Assembly: GCA_041659285.1 (NCBI GenBank) | Contig: JBAZYO010000014.1 | Coordinates: 62,001 to 126,000, forward strand | DNA: 64,000 nucleotides | Source: Vicinamibacterales bacterium | Lineage (GTDB): Bacteria; Acidobacteriota; Vicinamibacteria; Vicinamibacterales; UBA2999 | Direction: 5' to 3' | In this document: positions 25,561 to 33,654 of the stretch, one piece after another | Layout: every line of letters begins with the position of its first letter | How positions within the stretch are numbered: the first letter of the stretch is position 1 | The notes under the pieces: model-generated | Seen by the model: only the letters and a program-made list of their open reading frames with translations | The model's database searches: none | Told to the model about the DNA's origin: nothing | Made by a program: the position numbers and the translations under genes

Positions 25561-25935
25561 CAGTATAGGCCGCAGATTTGTCCGAGGGGACAGCCGCCGA
25601 TTTACGCAGATTGGACAGCCGCAGATTTGCCAGATGGAAACAGCCGATCAGATTTATGCAGATCTTGATCACGGTTCGGCGGAAAGTCACGGCGTGTCTT
25701 CCGCGTAGTCGACTCGAGTGGTCGTTAGATCTCCATCAAATTCCAGCCCAACGATGTCTGTGCCCCCGGAAGTGGATGCGGGCCGCGGCGACGGCATCGA
25801 AACGGATTACGCGCCAGTAAGCCGGTACTTTCCAGCAACCATTGACAGACCGGCCCGTGAGTCTGTGAAATCTGCGTCAAATCTGCGGCTGTGTTTAGTT
25901 CAGTAATCTGCGTCAATCTGATGCGGCTGTGTCGG
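25561..25935. repeat. Repeat-rich intergenic region
   Basis: The 404-base gap between OmpA and the ICMT-like gene holds no credible gene. Its left part has degenerate direct copies of a motif like CAGCCGCAGATTTACGCAGATT (about 25569-25660). Its right part (about 25864-25935) has the inverted form, such as AATCTGCGTCAAATCTGCGGCTGTG. AGCCGCAGATTTG at 25617-25629 matches CAAATCTGCGGCT at 25878-25890 perfectly in inverted orientation. The middle (25680-25855) is unique sequence. Confidence 0.65.
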
Positions 25936-25945
25936 TCGGCGCCAT

Positions 25946-26428
25946 TCAGAGATATCGCCTCACCTGGGCGAGATACGCCGTGTAGCTGTCCCCGAACTTG
26001 TCGGAGAGGTATCTCTCCTCCGGCAGCACGGCGATGAGATGCACTGTCAAGAGAGCGGGAACCGCGAACAACGATATCCAGAGATTGTTCAGCGCCAGGC
26101 CGAGGCCGAATTCCACGAGAGTCATCCCGACGTACATCGGGTTCCGTGTGAAGCGGTAGGGTCCCTTCAAGATGAGGGAGGGAGAGGGCTTCCACGGGAT
26201 CGGACTCTGACCCGTGCGCGTGAAGCAGATGCGCGCTGCAATCAGGAATATCAGGCCGGCCATGAGAACAAGAAGGCCACCGGCGACGCTGACCGCCCGG
26301 CCGGCCGGAACCGGTGCCGCGACCACCGCGTATTCAAGAGCCAAGCCCAGGAGAATGCCGCCGAGAAAGACGAGTGGCGGTGGAAACCGGACGCGGGCCC
26401 CCTGTTCGACGGAGTTGGTTTGAGCCAA
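25946..26428 (-). CDS. Isoprenylcysteine carboxylmethyltransferase-family protein
   Basis: A 160-aa membrane methyltransferase of the ICMT/PEMT-like group, which uses S-adenosylmethionine. Several hydrophobic helices precede the conserved core LKGPYRFTRNPMYVGMTLVE (about residues 100-119), and the C-terminus EERYLSDKFGDSYTAYLAQV is the usual E-E-x-x-L-x-x-x-F-G-x-x-Y-x-x-Y ending. AAGGAG lies about six bases before a TTG at about 26428, which I take as the start; longer versions would run through the repeat around 26480. The methyl acceptor in bacteria is unknown for most members. Confidence 0.75.
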   Translation of the reverse strand: MAQTNSVEQGARVRFPPPLVFLGGILLGLALEYAVVAAPVPAGRAVSVAGGLLVLMAGLIFLIAARICFTRTGQSPIPWKPSPSLILKGPYRFTRNPMYVGMTLVEFGLGLALNNLWISLFAVPALLTVHLIAVLPEERYLSDKFGDSYTAYLAQVRRYL

Positions 26429-26480
26429 AGGGATCTCCTTGAAGAGAGAAATAACCGAAGGTGTGTGTCGCAGCCTATCA

Positions 26481-26510
26481 TCTGTGCTATCTGTGTCATC
26501 TGTGGCCCTG
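26481..26510 (+). repeat. Dispersed repeat overlapping the 5' end of the TPR gene
   Basis: This 30-base copy is 26/30 identical to 20278-20307. It lies between the divergent ICMT-like and TPR-like genes and runs into the signal-peptide region of the TPR gene. Confidence 0.65.
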
Positions 26511-27308
26511 ATCAAGTCTGCGTCTGTGGCGCTGATCGTCCTCCTCGCGACGACATCTGTGTCGGCTACGCGGGCGGACCTCGCCCGTGCGCGCTCTCTC
26601 TACAATCAGCGGCAGTTCGACGCCGCCATCGAAGCGGCCATCGCCGCCCAGAAGACGCCCGCCACCATGGACGCCGCCACCGTCGTCCTCGCCCGCGCGC
26701 ACCTCGAGCGCTACCGCGAGCGCGCCGACCCGGCAGATCTCTCGGCGGCCCGCCTGGCGCTGGGCACCGTTCGCGCGACCAGCCTCGACGCCCGCGACAA
26801 CATCGACTTCCTGCTGGCGCTGGGCGAGGCGCTGTTCTTCGACGACGACTACGGCGCCGCGGCCCAGTTGTTCGAGAGCGGCCTCGACGGCGCCATCGCG
26901 CACGGCCCGGCCTCGGGCGAAGCGATGCTGGACTGGTGGGGCAGCGCGGTGGAGCGCCACGCCGACGGCATTGGCCGCGACGAGCGCGCGGCCACGTTCG
27001 GCCGCATGCGCGACCGCATGGCGCGCGAGCTGGCGAGGAACCCGGGTTCGGCGGCTGCCGGCTATTGGGTGGCGGTGGCCACCAGGGGTGCGGGAGATCC
27101 CGCCGCCGCCTGGGACGCCGCCATCGCCGGCTGGGTCCGCGCGCGGCTGGCGACCAGCCGCTCCGCCAACTTGCGCGCCGACCTCGACAAGCTCGTATTG
27201 GAAGGGATCATTCCGGACCGCGTGCGGCTCCTGTCACCCGACAAGCGCGCGCAGGCCGAATCCGACCTGCGCACCGAGTGGACGGTGGTCAAGGAGCGGT
27301 GGAAGTAG
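26502..27308 (+). CDS. Exported TPR-like protein
   Basis: A 268-aa protein if it starts at GTG 26502, giving a good signal peptide (MALIKSASVALIVLLATTSVSA). The body is alpha-helical with TPR-like repeats: ADLARARSLYNQRQFDAAIE at the N-terminus and DNIDFLLALGEALFFDDDYG further on. I do not recognise a specific family. The start is uncertain: an in-frame TTG at 26439 is possible, and bases 26481-26510 are the same repeat that is found in the DUF1015 gene. No Shine-Dalgarno is visible. The stop codon TAG lends its G to a GGGGTCTGACCCC palindrome. Confidence 0.55.
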   Translation: MALIKSASVALIVLLATTSVSATRADLARARSLYNQRQFDAAIEAAIAAQKTPATMDAATVVLARAHLERYRERADPADLSAARLALGTVRATSLDARDNIDFLLALGEALFFDDDYGAAAQLFESGLDGAIAHGPASGEAMLDWWGSAVERHADGIGRDERAATFGRMRDRMARELARNPGSAAAGYWVAVATRGAGDPAAAWDAAIAGWVRARLATSRSANLRADLDKLVLEGIIPDRVRLLSPDKRAQAESDLRTEWTVVKERWK

Positions 27309-27320
27309 GGGTCTGACCCC
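27308..27320. repeat. GGGGTCTGACCCC palindrome, copy 1
   Basis: A 13-base near-palindrome whose first G is the last base of the TPR gene stop codon. The same 13-mer recurs at 59970-59982, and a one-base variant at 60003-60015. It lies six bases before the polA stop on the other strand. Confidence 0.7.
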
Positions 27321-27326
27321 TCCGTA

Positions 27327-30014
27327 CTACGGTTTCGCTTCCATCCAGTTCTCGCCGATCCCAACATCGACATCGAGCGGCACGCGCAGCGGCACGGCGG
27401 CCGCCATCTTCGCCTTGACGATCGCGGCGACGGCATCCGCCTCGTCTTTCGGCGCCTCGAACAGCAACTCGTCGTGGACGGTGAGGATCATCCGCGCGCG
27501 CGGGTGGCTTGACGCCAGTGCCGCGTGCACGTCGATCATCGCGCGTTTGAGGATGTCGGCGGCGGTACCCTGGATTGGCATGTTCACCGCCACGCGCTCC
27601 GACGCAGCGCGGATTTGACCGTTGCGGCTGGTCAGCTCCGGCACCGGACGACGACGGCCGAAGATGGTCTGGACGAAGCCGCTGACGCGCGCGTCTTCGA
27701 GGGTCTTGTCGATGAACTCCCGCACCCGCGGAAAGCCCGCGAAGTAGGCGTCGATGAACTGCTGGGCGGCCTGCTGCGTCACGCCGATGTCTTTCGCCAG
27801 CGTGAACGCGGTCTTGCCGTAGAGCAGGGCGTAGTTGACGATCTTCGCGCGCCGGCGGAGCTCGTGCGGGTCGAGCGTGCTGTCGGGTCCGAACACCCTG
27901 GCGGCGGTCTGGTCGTGAATGTCGTCGCCCCGTTCGAACGCGGCGATCAAGGTCTCGTCGCCCGACAGGTGCGCCAGCACCCGCAACTCGATCTGTGAGT
28001 AGTCGGCGGAGATCAACAGGTAGCCCGGTTCGGCGACGAAGGCCTTGCGGATCTGGCGGCCGATCTCGGTGCGGATCGGGATGTTCTGCAGGTTCGGATC
28101 GCTGCTGCTCAACCGGCCGGTGGCCGCCACCGCCTGGCTGATCTGGGTGTGCACGCGGCCGGTCTCCGGGTTGACCAGCGTGGGCAGCGCGTCGATGTAG
28201 GTGCCCTTTAGTTTCGCCAGCCCGCGCCAGTCGAGAATCAACTGGCAGATGTCGTGCTGTGCCGCCAGCTCCTCGAGCACCTCCACCGCCGTGGACGGCG
28301 TCCGCGTCGTCCCGGTGCGCTTGAGGACCGGCAACTGGAGCTTCTCGAACAGGATCTCGGCGAGTTGCTTCGGTGAGTTGATGTTGAATTCGCCGCCGGC
28401 CAGCTCGAAAATCCGCCGGCTGAGGTCGTTCATCTCGTGATCGACCAGCGACGACTGCGACGCCAGCGCGCGGACGTCCACGCGCACGCCGACCCGCTCG
28501 ATCTCGGCAAGGATCGGCACCAGCGGCAGCTCGAGGTCGAGGTACACCGGCATCAGCCCGTCGCGATCGAGCATGGGCCGGAAGTGCTCGGCCAGCTGCC
28601 ACACCAGGTCGGCGCGCTCGCCGGCGTAGTCCAGCACGCTGTCCACGGGGACCTGCGCGAACGGCAACGCCTTGGCGCCCTTGCCGCGAACCTCGTCTTC
28701 GGTGATTGCCTTGTAACCGAGCTGCTCGAGCGCAATCGGCTCGAGGGCCTGGCTCGATCGATTCGAGTCCACCAGGTAGCTGGCCAGCATCGTGTCGAAG
28801 GCCTTGGGGTTCCTGATGTCCACGCCGTGACGGCCCAGCACGATCAGGTCGGCCTTGATGTCGTGGCCGATCTTCTCGACGGCCGGGTCGGTGAGCAGCG
28901 GCGCGAGCAGGGCCAGCGCCTCGGACTTGGCGAGCGAGAACCCGCCGCCGAAGCCTTCGTGGCCGAGCGGAATGTAGCGGGCCATCGCCGGCCCGGTCGA
29001 GACCGCAATGCCGACCAGGGTGGCGCGCACCGGCGCCGTGCCGTCGGTGATCACCTTCAGGGCGAAGCGGCCGGCCGCCCGCAGCTGTTCGACCAGCGCC
29101 TTCAGCTCGTCACTCGACCCGACGATGGCGTAGTCCTTGACCACCGAGGCCGCGGTGGGCGCGAACTCGGGGACCAGCGTGCGGAAGCCCAGCTTCGAAA
29201 ACAGCGCGTAGCAGCGCTCGCGGGAGGGGCCGCGGTAGCGGAACGCTTCGGCGTCGAACGGCACGTCCACGGTGGTGTGAATGGTGACCAGCTCGCGGCT
29301 CTGGCGCGCCAGATCGGCGTTGGCCAGCAGGCCTTCGCGATACTTCTTCTGCTTGATCTCGCCGGCGTTCTGCAGCAGCGCGTCGAGCGAACCGTACTGG
29401 GTGATCAGCTCGCGCGCGCCCTTGTCGCCAATGCCGGGGACGCCCTTGACGTTGTCGCTGGAGTCACCCATCAGCGCCAGCACGTCCACCACCTGCGTGG
29501 GCGGCACGCCGAACTTCTGCCGCACGCCGTCGGCGTCGTACCACGTGCCCTCGTCCTTGGGGTTGTAGACACGGATGACGCCGTCGTTGACCAGCTGGAA
29601 AAAGTCCTTGTCGCCGGTGACGATGGCCGCCTGCAAGCCGTGACCGGCGGCCTTGCTCGCCAGCGTGCCGATCACATCGTCTGCCTCGAAGCCTTCGGAG
29701 GTGAAGATCGGCACGCCCAGCGCCTCGCAGGCCTCGAACACCCACGGCACCTGTTCGACCAGGTCGTCGGGCATGGCGGCGCGGTTGGCCTTGTAGTCGG
29801 CCGACATCTTCGAGCGAAAGGTCTGGCCGCGCACGTCGAACGACGCGGCGATGTATTCCGGCTGGTGGTCCGCAATCAGCTTGCGGAGCATCGCGATGAA
29901 GCCGTAGACCGCGTTGGTGGACTTGCCGTCGGGCCCGGTCAACCCGCGGATCGCGTGGTAGGCGCGATACATCTGGTTGCTGCCGTCGATCAGGAACAGC
30001 GTGGGTTGAGGCAC
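27327..30014 (-). CDS. polA: DNA polymerase I
   Basis: An 895-aa family A polymerase with all three regions. The 5' nuclease is at about residues 5-290 (FLIDGSNQMYRAYHAIRG, TGDKDFFQLVND). The 3'-5' exonuclease-like domain is at about 300-480. The polymerase domain is at about 500-895 (SADYSQIELRVLAHLSGD, RRRAKIVNYALLYGKTAF, LTVHDELLFEA). The exonuclease catalytic residues are gone: the Exo I D-x-E is F-A-L-K-V-I-T-D (about 317-324), and the Exo III Y-x-x-x-D is Y-A-G-E-R (about 463-467). The enzyme should repair and replace primers but not proofread. GTG 30014 is preferred: TAATAT lies seven bases upstream and the conserved FLIDGSN follows closely. It is divergent from the lipoprotein gene. 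Confidence 0.93.
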   Translation of the reverse strand: MPQPTLFLIDGSNQMYRAYHAIRGLTGPDGKSTNAVYGFIAMLRKLIADHQPEYIAASFDVRGQTFRSKMSADYKANRAAMPDDLVEQVPWVFEACEALGVPIFTSEGFEADDVIGTLASKAAGHGLQAAIVTGDKDFFQLVNDGVIRVYNPKDEGTWYDADGVRQKFGVPPTQVVDVLALMGDSSDNVKGVPGIGDKGARELITQYGSLDALLQNAGEIKQKKYREGLLANADLARQSRELVTIHTTVDVPFDAEAFRYRGPSRERCYALFSKLGFRTLVPEFAPTAASVVKDYAIVGSSDELKALVEQLRAAGRFALKVITDGTAPVRATLVGIAVSTGPAMARYIPLGHEGFGGGFSLAKSEALALLAPLLTDPAVEKIGHDIKADLIVLGRHGVDIRNPKAFDTMLASYLVDSNRSSQALEPIALEQLGYKAITEDEVRGKGAKALPFAQVPVDSVLDYAGERADLVWQLAEHFRPMLDRDGLMPVYLDLELPLVPILAEIERVGVRVDVRALASQSSLVDHEMNDLSRRIFELAGGEFNINSPKQLAEILFEKLQLPVLKRTGTTRTPSTAVEVLEELAAQHDICQLILDWRGLAKLKGTYIDALPTLVNPETGRVHTQISQAVAATGRLSSSDPNLQNIPIRTEIGRQIRKAFVAEPGYLLISADYSQIELRVLAHLSGDETLIAAFERGDDIHDQTAARVFGPDSTLDPHELRRRAKIVNYALLYGKTAFTLAKDIGVTQQAAQQFIDAYFAGFPRVREFIDKTLEDARVSGFVQTIFGRRRPVPELTSRNGQIRAASERVAVNMPIQGTAADILKRAMIDVHAALASSHPRARMILTVHDELLFEAPKDEADAVAAIVKAKMAAAVPLRVPLDVDVGIGENWMEAKP

Positions 30015-30020
30015 CGTCCG

Positions 30021-30028
30021 TATATTAT
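30021..30028. promoter_or_regulatory. Shared divergent -10 region between polA and the lipoprotein gene
   Basis: TATTAT (30023-30028, plus strand) ends six bases before the GTG at 30035. TAATAT (30027-30022, minus strand) ends seven bases before the polA GTG at 30014. Only 20 bases separate the two genes, so both transcripts appear leaderless and their promoters interleave. Confidence 0.5.
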
Positions 30029-30034
30029 TCGATA

Positions 30035-30754
30035 GTGCGTATTGCTTTCGGGCTCGTGCTCGTGTCGGTGCTGCTGTCAACTGCGTGCGGCAGCGTGATC
30101 TCGCGGAAGTACGAGTATGAGGAGGAAATCTTTCTCGCGCTTGACGGCTCGGCCAGTGTCTACGTCAACGCCTCGGTACCCGCCCTGGTCGCCCTGCGGG
30201 GCGCCGCCTTGCCGGTGGACCCCGCCGCGCGCCTGGACCGCCAGGTCGTTCGTGACATCTACAGCTCACCGGTCACGCAAGTGGCCAACGTCAACACGTC
30301 GCGGCGCGACGGGCGGCGCTACGTCCACTTGCGCATCAACGTCGCCGACATCCGCAAGCTGAGCGAGGCGGCGCCGTTTGCGTGGTCGCAGTATCGCTTT
30401 CAGGACAAAGACGGCCTGTTCGAGTACGGCCAGACGGTCCAGGCCGCGGCCGGCAAGGACGTCGGCAATGTCGGGTGGGAGGGCAACGAGCTGGTCGCCG
30501 TCCGCGTGCACCTGCCCAGCAAGGTGGAGTTCCACAACTCACCCTCGCGCACGATTGAACGCGGCAACATCATCGTGTGGGAACAGCCGCTCGCGGAGCG
30601 TCAGAAGGGAACACCGCTCGAGCTCACGGTGCGGATGCAACCCGAGTCAATCCTGTTCCGCACCCTCGCCCTGTTCGGGGTGATGATGGCCGCCGTCGCG
30701 GTCACGTTCGCGGCGGCCATCTGGTTCGTGAAAACCAGAAAGACAGGAGTTTAG
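30035..30754 (+). CDS. Membrane-anchored lipoprotein of unknown function
   Basis: A 239-aa protein with lipoprotein signal LLSTACG (Cys18 or near), a beta-rich outer domain, and a C-terminal transmembrane helix (about residues 205-230, LFGVMMAAVAVTFAAAIW) followed by a short basic end. The segment VHLPSKVEFHNSPSRTIERG and NIIVWEQPLAERQ recalls LppM/DUF3153-like domains, in which a decorated beta-fold precedes a tail anchor; this assignment is tentative. It would be anchored at both ends. The GTG start at 30035 follows a TATTAT box by six bases. Confidence 0.6.
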   Translation: MRIAFGLVLVSVLLSTACGSVISRKYEYEEEIFLALDGSASVYVNASVPALVALRGAALPVDPAARLDRQVVRDIYSSPVTQVANVNTSRRDGRRYVHLRINVADIRKLSEAAPFAWSQYRFQDKDGLFEYGQTVQAAAGKDVGNVGWEGNELVAVRVHLPSKVEFHNSPSRTIERGNIIVWEQPLAERQKGTPLELTVRMQPESILFRTLALFGVMMAAVAVTFAAAIWFVKTRKTGV

Positions 30755-30786
30755 GAGTTCAGAAGAAATCTATCTTCTAACTCCTA
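30752..30786. terminator. Bidirectional hairpin terminator
   Basis: TAGGAGTTCAGAAGA (30752-30766) pairs with TCTTCTAACTCCTA (30773-30786) through 14 base pairs with one bulge and an AATCTA loop. It lies between convergent genes, and the left arm includes the lipoprotein stop codon. T-rich sequence follows on the plus strand. Confidence 0.65.
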
Positions 30787-30808
30787 ATCTCCTGATCTTC
30801 TTTGTTGG

Positions 30809-31393
30809 TCAATTCGTCTTTCTCGGCTCCATCGCCGCCCGCACCTCCGCGTCGGTCTTCAGCTCGTTCTTCACCTCGAACGCCCCGAAGCCGGACGCCA
30901 GCGACCGCGCCAGCATGCGCTCGACGTTGCTGTTGACGACGCCTTCCAGCGTGACGTGACCGCGGTTGACCACCACGCGGATGGGCGGGTTGGCCATGGC
31001 GGCGTAGTTCCAGAACGACGAGTGGCTGTAGATGGCCCGCGCAATCCGGAACCGCAGGTCATCGTCAAACTGCGAGACCGGCAGCACGCCGATCTTGTTG
31101 TCGAGGGCCGTGATGCCGTCGACCTTGCGCACGCGCCGTTCGAGATCGTCGCGCTTGTACGGCATGGTCACCCACCCGGTGAGCACCACCTTGCCGTCGT
31201 TCACCGACGCGGAAATGCTGTCGAAGATGGTGAGCTGGGTGTAGCGATTGACCTGCTCGGCGATGTCGTTGAACACCTGCAGATCCTCGCGCGGAGCTTC
31301 CTGCGCGAAAGCAGGCGCGCCGGCGAGAACGAACAGTGAGACGAATGCGGATGCGATCAGTGAGACGAATGCGGATGCGATCAGTGACTTCAT
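30809..31393 (-). CDS. Periplasmic protein with two BON domains
   Basis: A 194-aa exported protein with a signal peptide and two BON domains. The first is at about residues 38-95 (SISASVNDGKVVLTGWVTM, VDGITALDNKIGVLPVS) and the second at about 100-170 (RIARAIYSHSSFWNYAAM, VVNRGHVTLEGVVNSNVER). BON domains bind phospholipid or membrane surfaces, as in OsmY. GGAGG six to seven bases before ATG 31393 fixes the start. The signal peptide contains a 24-bp tandem duplication that repeats LIASAFVS. Confidence 0.85.
   Translation of the reverse strand: MKSLIASAFVSLIASAFVSLFVLAGAPAFAQEAPREDLQVFNDIAEQVNRYTQLTIFDSISASVNDGKVVLTGWVTMPYKRDDLERRVRKVDGITALDNKIGVLPVSQFDDDLRFRIARAIYSHSSFWNYAAMANPPIRVVVNRGHVTLEGVVNSNVERMLARSLASGFGAFEVKNELKTDAEVRAAMEPRKTN
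31334..31388 (-). repeat. 24-bp tandem repeat in the BON signal peptide
   Basis: Two perfect 24-base units (31334-31357 and 31358-31381) and a partial third occur inside the signal-peptide coding region. Being a multiple of three, each unit adds eight residues and keeps the frame. Confidence 0.8.
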
Positions 31394-31534
31394 AGTGGAA
31401 CCTCCCCACACAACTTCTGACACTGCGAAACCTGTGCCATCACGGGGTGTCCACTTCCAGGGAATCTTGTGACGTCTTGATGTGTTGATTTTGTGATCGA
31501 GCTGGTGGATCTTGTGAGCGGATGATCTGGTGAT

Positions 31535-31590
31535 TGATGTGTTGATGTGTTGATGTGTTGATGTGTTGATGTGTTGATGTGTTGATTTGC
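31535..31590. repeat. TTGATGTG octamer tandem array
   Basis: Six perfect copies and one variant (TTGATTTG) of an 8-base unit lie in the 322-base gap between the BON and VWA genes. The flanks are low-complexity GATC-rich DNA that is partly inverted around the array. I see no gene in 31394-31715. Confidence 0.85.
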
Positions 31591-31715
31591 GGTGGTCTAC
31601 ATCAACCGATCCTCAGATCGGTCACACGATCATCCGATCAGTAGATCAACCGATCGATCATCACATCGACACATCACGAGATCACGACATGCGGGGAGCG
31701 GCGAAGCTCCCGAAT

Positions 31716-32780
31716 CTATGGCGTGGCGACGTATCCCTTTCGCGCTCGCACTTTGAGCGCAGGGTCTCGGACCTCCACGCGAATGGTATGCCACCGGCCG
31801 TCCTTGAGTCCCGGGCTGGGATAGCCCAGGTAGTACTGCTGGCTCAGCTCATCAGCGATGCTGGCCACGGCGGGATCCAGATCGCGCGCGTCGCGCACGA
31901 TTTCGGTGCGGCCGCCGCTGTCGTCGGTCATCTCGCGCAGCGCCATCACGTTCACGCGATCATCGGCGCCGCCGCCAACCGAGTAGGTGCCGCCGCGCCC
32001 GCCGCCGCCCGGAGGCGGATACTGCGGCTGCGGCATGGGCATGCGCCTGCCGCCACCGGGAAACGGGAACGGAATCGGCAGCCGCGGCTGCTGAATGGGC
32101 GGGGTCTGGCGCTGGAAGGTCGGCTGGCCCTGGCCGTCGATGCCGACGGCGTAGACCAGCACTTCGGTCTCACGGATCACGCGTTTCACGTCGGCGATGT
32201 CGGTGCGGCTGCTGGTGTCGTTGCCGTCGGAGATGATGACCACCGCCTTCTTGCGGTTCTGGCCGCTCTGCGCCATCGGCACGGCCTCAACCGCGGCATC
32301 GTACATCGCCGTGCCGCCATTGGGATGGATGCGGCCCAGCATCGTCGCCAGCCGATCGCGGTCGTTGGTCCAGTCGAGCACGAGATCGGCGTTGGCGCTG
32401 AAGCGATACAGGAAAAACTCGTCGAGCTCGTCGTTCATCATCCGGAAGAAGCGATCGATCGAGCTCACCGCCGCCGACCACTTCTCGCCGACCATGCTGC
32501 CGCTGCTGTCAACGACAATGCCGAGGCTCACCGGCGTGCGGTCGGCACTGAAGTGCGTGACCTCGACCGGCTTGTTGTCTTCGTAGATGATGAAGTCGTC
32601 CTTGGTCAGGCGGGCGGCGAAGCGGCCGGACCGGTCGGTGACGGTGGCCGTCACGTTGATCAACTCGACGCCGCTCTTGAACCGGAAGCCGTCAGGTTGC
32701 TGGGCCAGCACGCTCACGCTCACCAGCGCCAGCAGGCCGGTGGCCAGCATCCACGCGCGTGGTCCGGACTGGTTCTTCAT
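31716..32780 (-). CDS. Exported VWA protein, VWFA-related acidobacterial domain
   Basis: A 354-aa exported protein with a signal peptide (about residues 1-27), then the pattern known as the VWFA-related Acidobacterial domain: VELINVTATVTDRSGRFAAR, LTKDDFIIYEDNKPVEV, then LGIVVDSSGSMVGEKW with the metal-ion site DxSxS. A Pro/Gly-rich loop (about 225-265, PFPFPGGGRRMPMPQPQYPP) interrupts the second half, and IADELSQQYYLGYPS ends the domain. It is probably an envelope adhesion or scaffold protein. It lies 11 bases after the next membrane-protein gene, so the two, and perhaps the TonB gene, form an operon. Confidence 0.85.
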   Translation of the reverse strand: MKNQSGPRAWMLATGLLALVSVSVLAQQPDGFRFKSGVELINVTATVTDRSGRFAARLTKDDFIIYEDNKPVEVTHFSADRTPVSLGIVVDSSGSMVGEKWSAAVSSIDRFFRMMNDELDEFFLYRFSANADLVLDWTNDRDRLATMLGRIHPNGGTAMYDAAVEAVPMAQSGQNRKKAVVIISDGNDTSSRTDIADVKRVIRETEVLVYAVGIDGQGQPTFQRQTPPIQQPRLPIPFPFPGGGRRMPMPQPQYPPPGGGGRGGTYSVGGGADDRVNVMALREMTDDSGGRTEIVRDARDLDPAVASIADELSQQYYLGYPSPGLKDGRWHTIRVEVRDPALKVRARKGYVATP

Positions 32781-32791
32781 AGCGCTAGCCC

Positions 32792-33643
32792 TCACTTCAA
32801 CAACACGCTGACGGGCTGCTCGCCTTCGGCGGCCAGCGGCGTGGCGCCGCGCCGATCGATGTGCGGGACGACGCCCTCATCTGTCCGGAAGCTTACGCGA
32901 TAGCGCGTCACCGTGGCCGGCGCATCCAGCGTCACCACGAACGGCGACTCGTCGCCGGCGCCGATCTTCAGGAAGTCGACATTGGCCTTCGCGCTGGTCA
33001 CGAACGCGCCCTGCCGATCGAACAGGAACACCACCGCCAACAGGTGCTCGACCGGCTGGCCGGTGGCCGGGTTGCGGACCAGGCCCGACACCGCCAGCTT
33101 CTGATTCTGCCGATCGTGACGGAGCGACACCAGTTCGAGCGGGCTGTTGGGGCCCACTGCCGCCGCGCTGGTTCCGCGCGGTCCCGACATCATCCACGCC
33201 AGGCCGCCAAGCAGGCCCACCAACAACATCGCGGCCGCCACGGCGAGCGAACGCTGGCGTCCGCCGCCGGCCTGCGGTTGCTCGGTGGCCGCGCCAAGGA
33301 AGCCGGAGGAGTGCGACAGCACTCGCGGCGCCGACGCGACATTGAGCGGCATTTCCGGAACCGGGGGCACTGCGACGGGCGCGGATCTCGCCGGCGTCTC
33401 CATGGTCAGCGGTGCCGGCGCCCACGGCGCTTTCGGCGCCGGTCGTTCAACGGTCCGTTCAACGGCCGCCGGGCGCGCCTGGAAGCCGATGGGGCTGCCA
33501 TCAGCCGAGGCAGCGATAGACAACGCGGCCACGCGTGCCGCGGACCGCTGCTTCTCGTCGCGCGCAAGCCGCCACGCCGTCACGCTCATCGCGAGCGCGA
33601 CGACCAGCGATATGATCGTGATGCCCAATAGGACTGTTTCCAT
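32792..33643 (-). CDS. Two-helix membrane protein with C-terminal beta domain
   Basis: A 283-aa protein with an N-terminal helix (VLLGITIISLVVALAMSVTA), a Pro/Ala-rich cytoplasmic linker (about residues 55-125), a second helix (about 132-152, VAAAMLLVGLLGGLAWMM) and a C-terminal domain (about 165-283). SLRHDRQNQKLAVSGLVRNP and FVTSAKANVDFLKIGAGDE in that domain suggest an FxLYD/DUF3426-like beta fold. The function is unknown. It lies between the TonB-like and VWA genes on the same strand with 11-base gaps on both sides. Confidence 0.65.
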   Translation of the reverse strand: METVLLGITIISLVVALAMSVTAWRLARDEKQRSAARVAALSIAASADGSPIGFQARPAAVERTVERPAPKAPWAPAPLTMETPARSAPVAVPPVPEMPLNVASAPRVLSHSSGFLGAATEQPQAGGGRQRSLAVAAAMLLVGLLGGLAWMMSGPRGTSAAAVGPNSPLELVSLRHDRQNQKLAVSGLVRNPATGQPVEHLLAVVFLFDRQGAFVTSAKANVDFLKIGAGDESPFVVTLDAPATVTRYRVSFRTDEGVVPHIDRRGATPLAAEGEQPVSVLLK

Positions 33644-33654
33644 AGCAAGCCTGC

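Noticed and set aside
25640..25860. Short reading frames in the OmpA-ICMT gap
   Set aside because: None has a ribosome-binding site or a protein-like composition; the segment is flanked by repeats.
27308..27320. GGGGTCTGACCCC as an intrinsic terminator of the TPR gene
   Set aside because: The stem is only four to five base pairs, there is no U-tract, and identical copies occur inside coding DNA.
31535..31590. The octamer array as a CRISPR
   Set aside because: The units are 8 bases and touch each other; there are no spacers and no cas genes.
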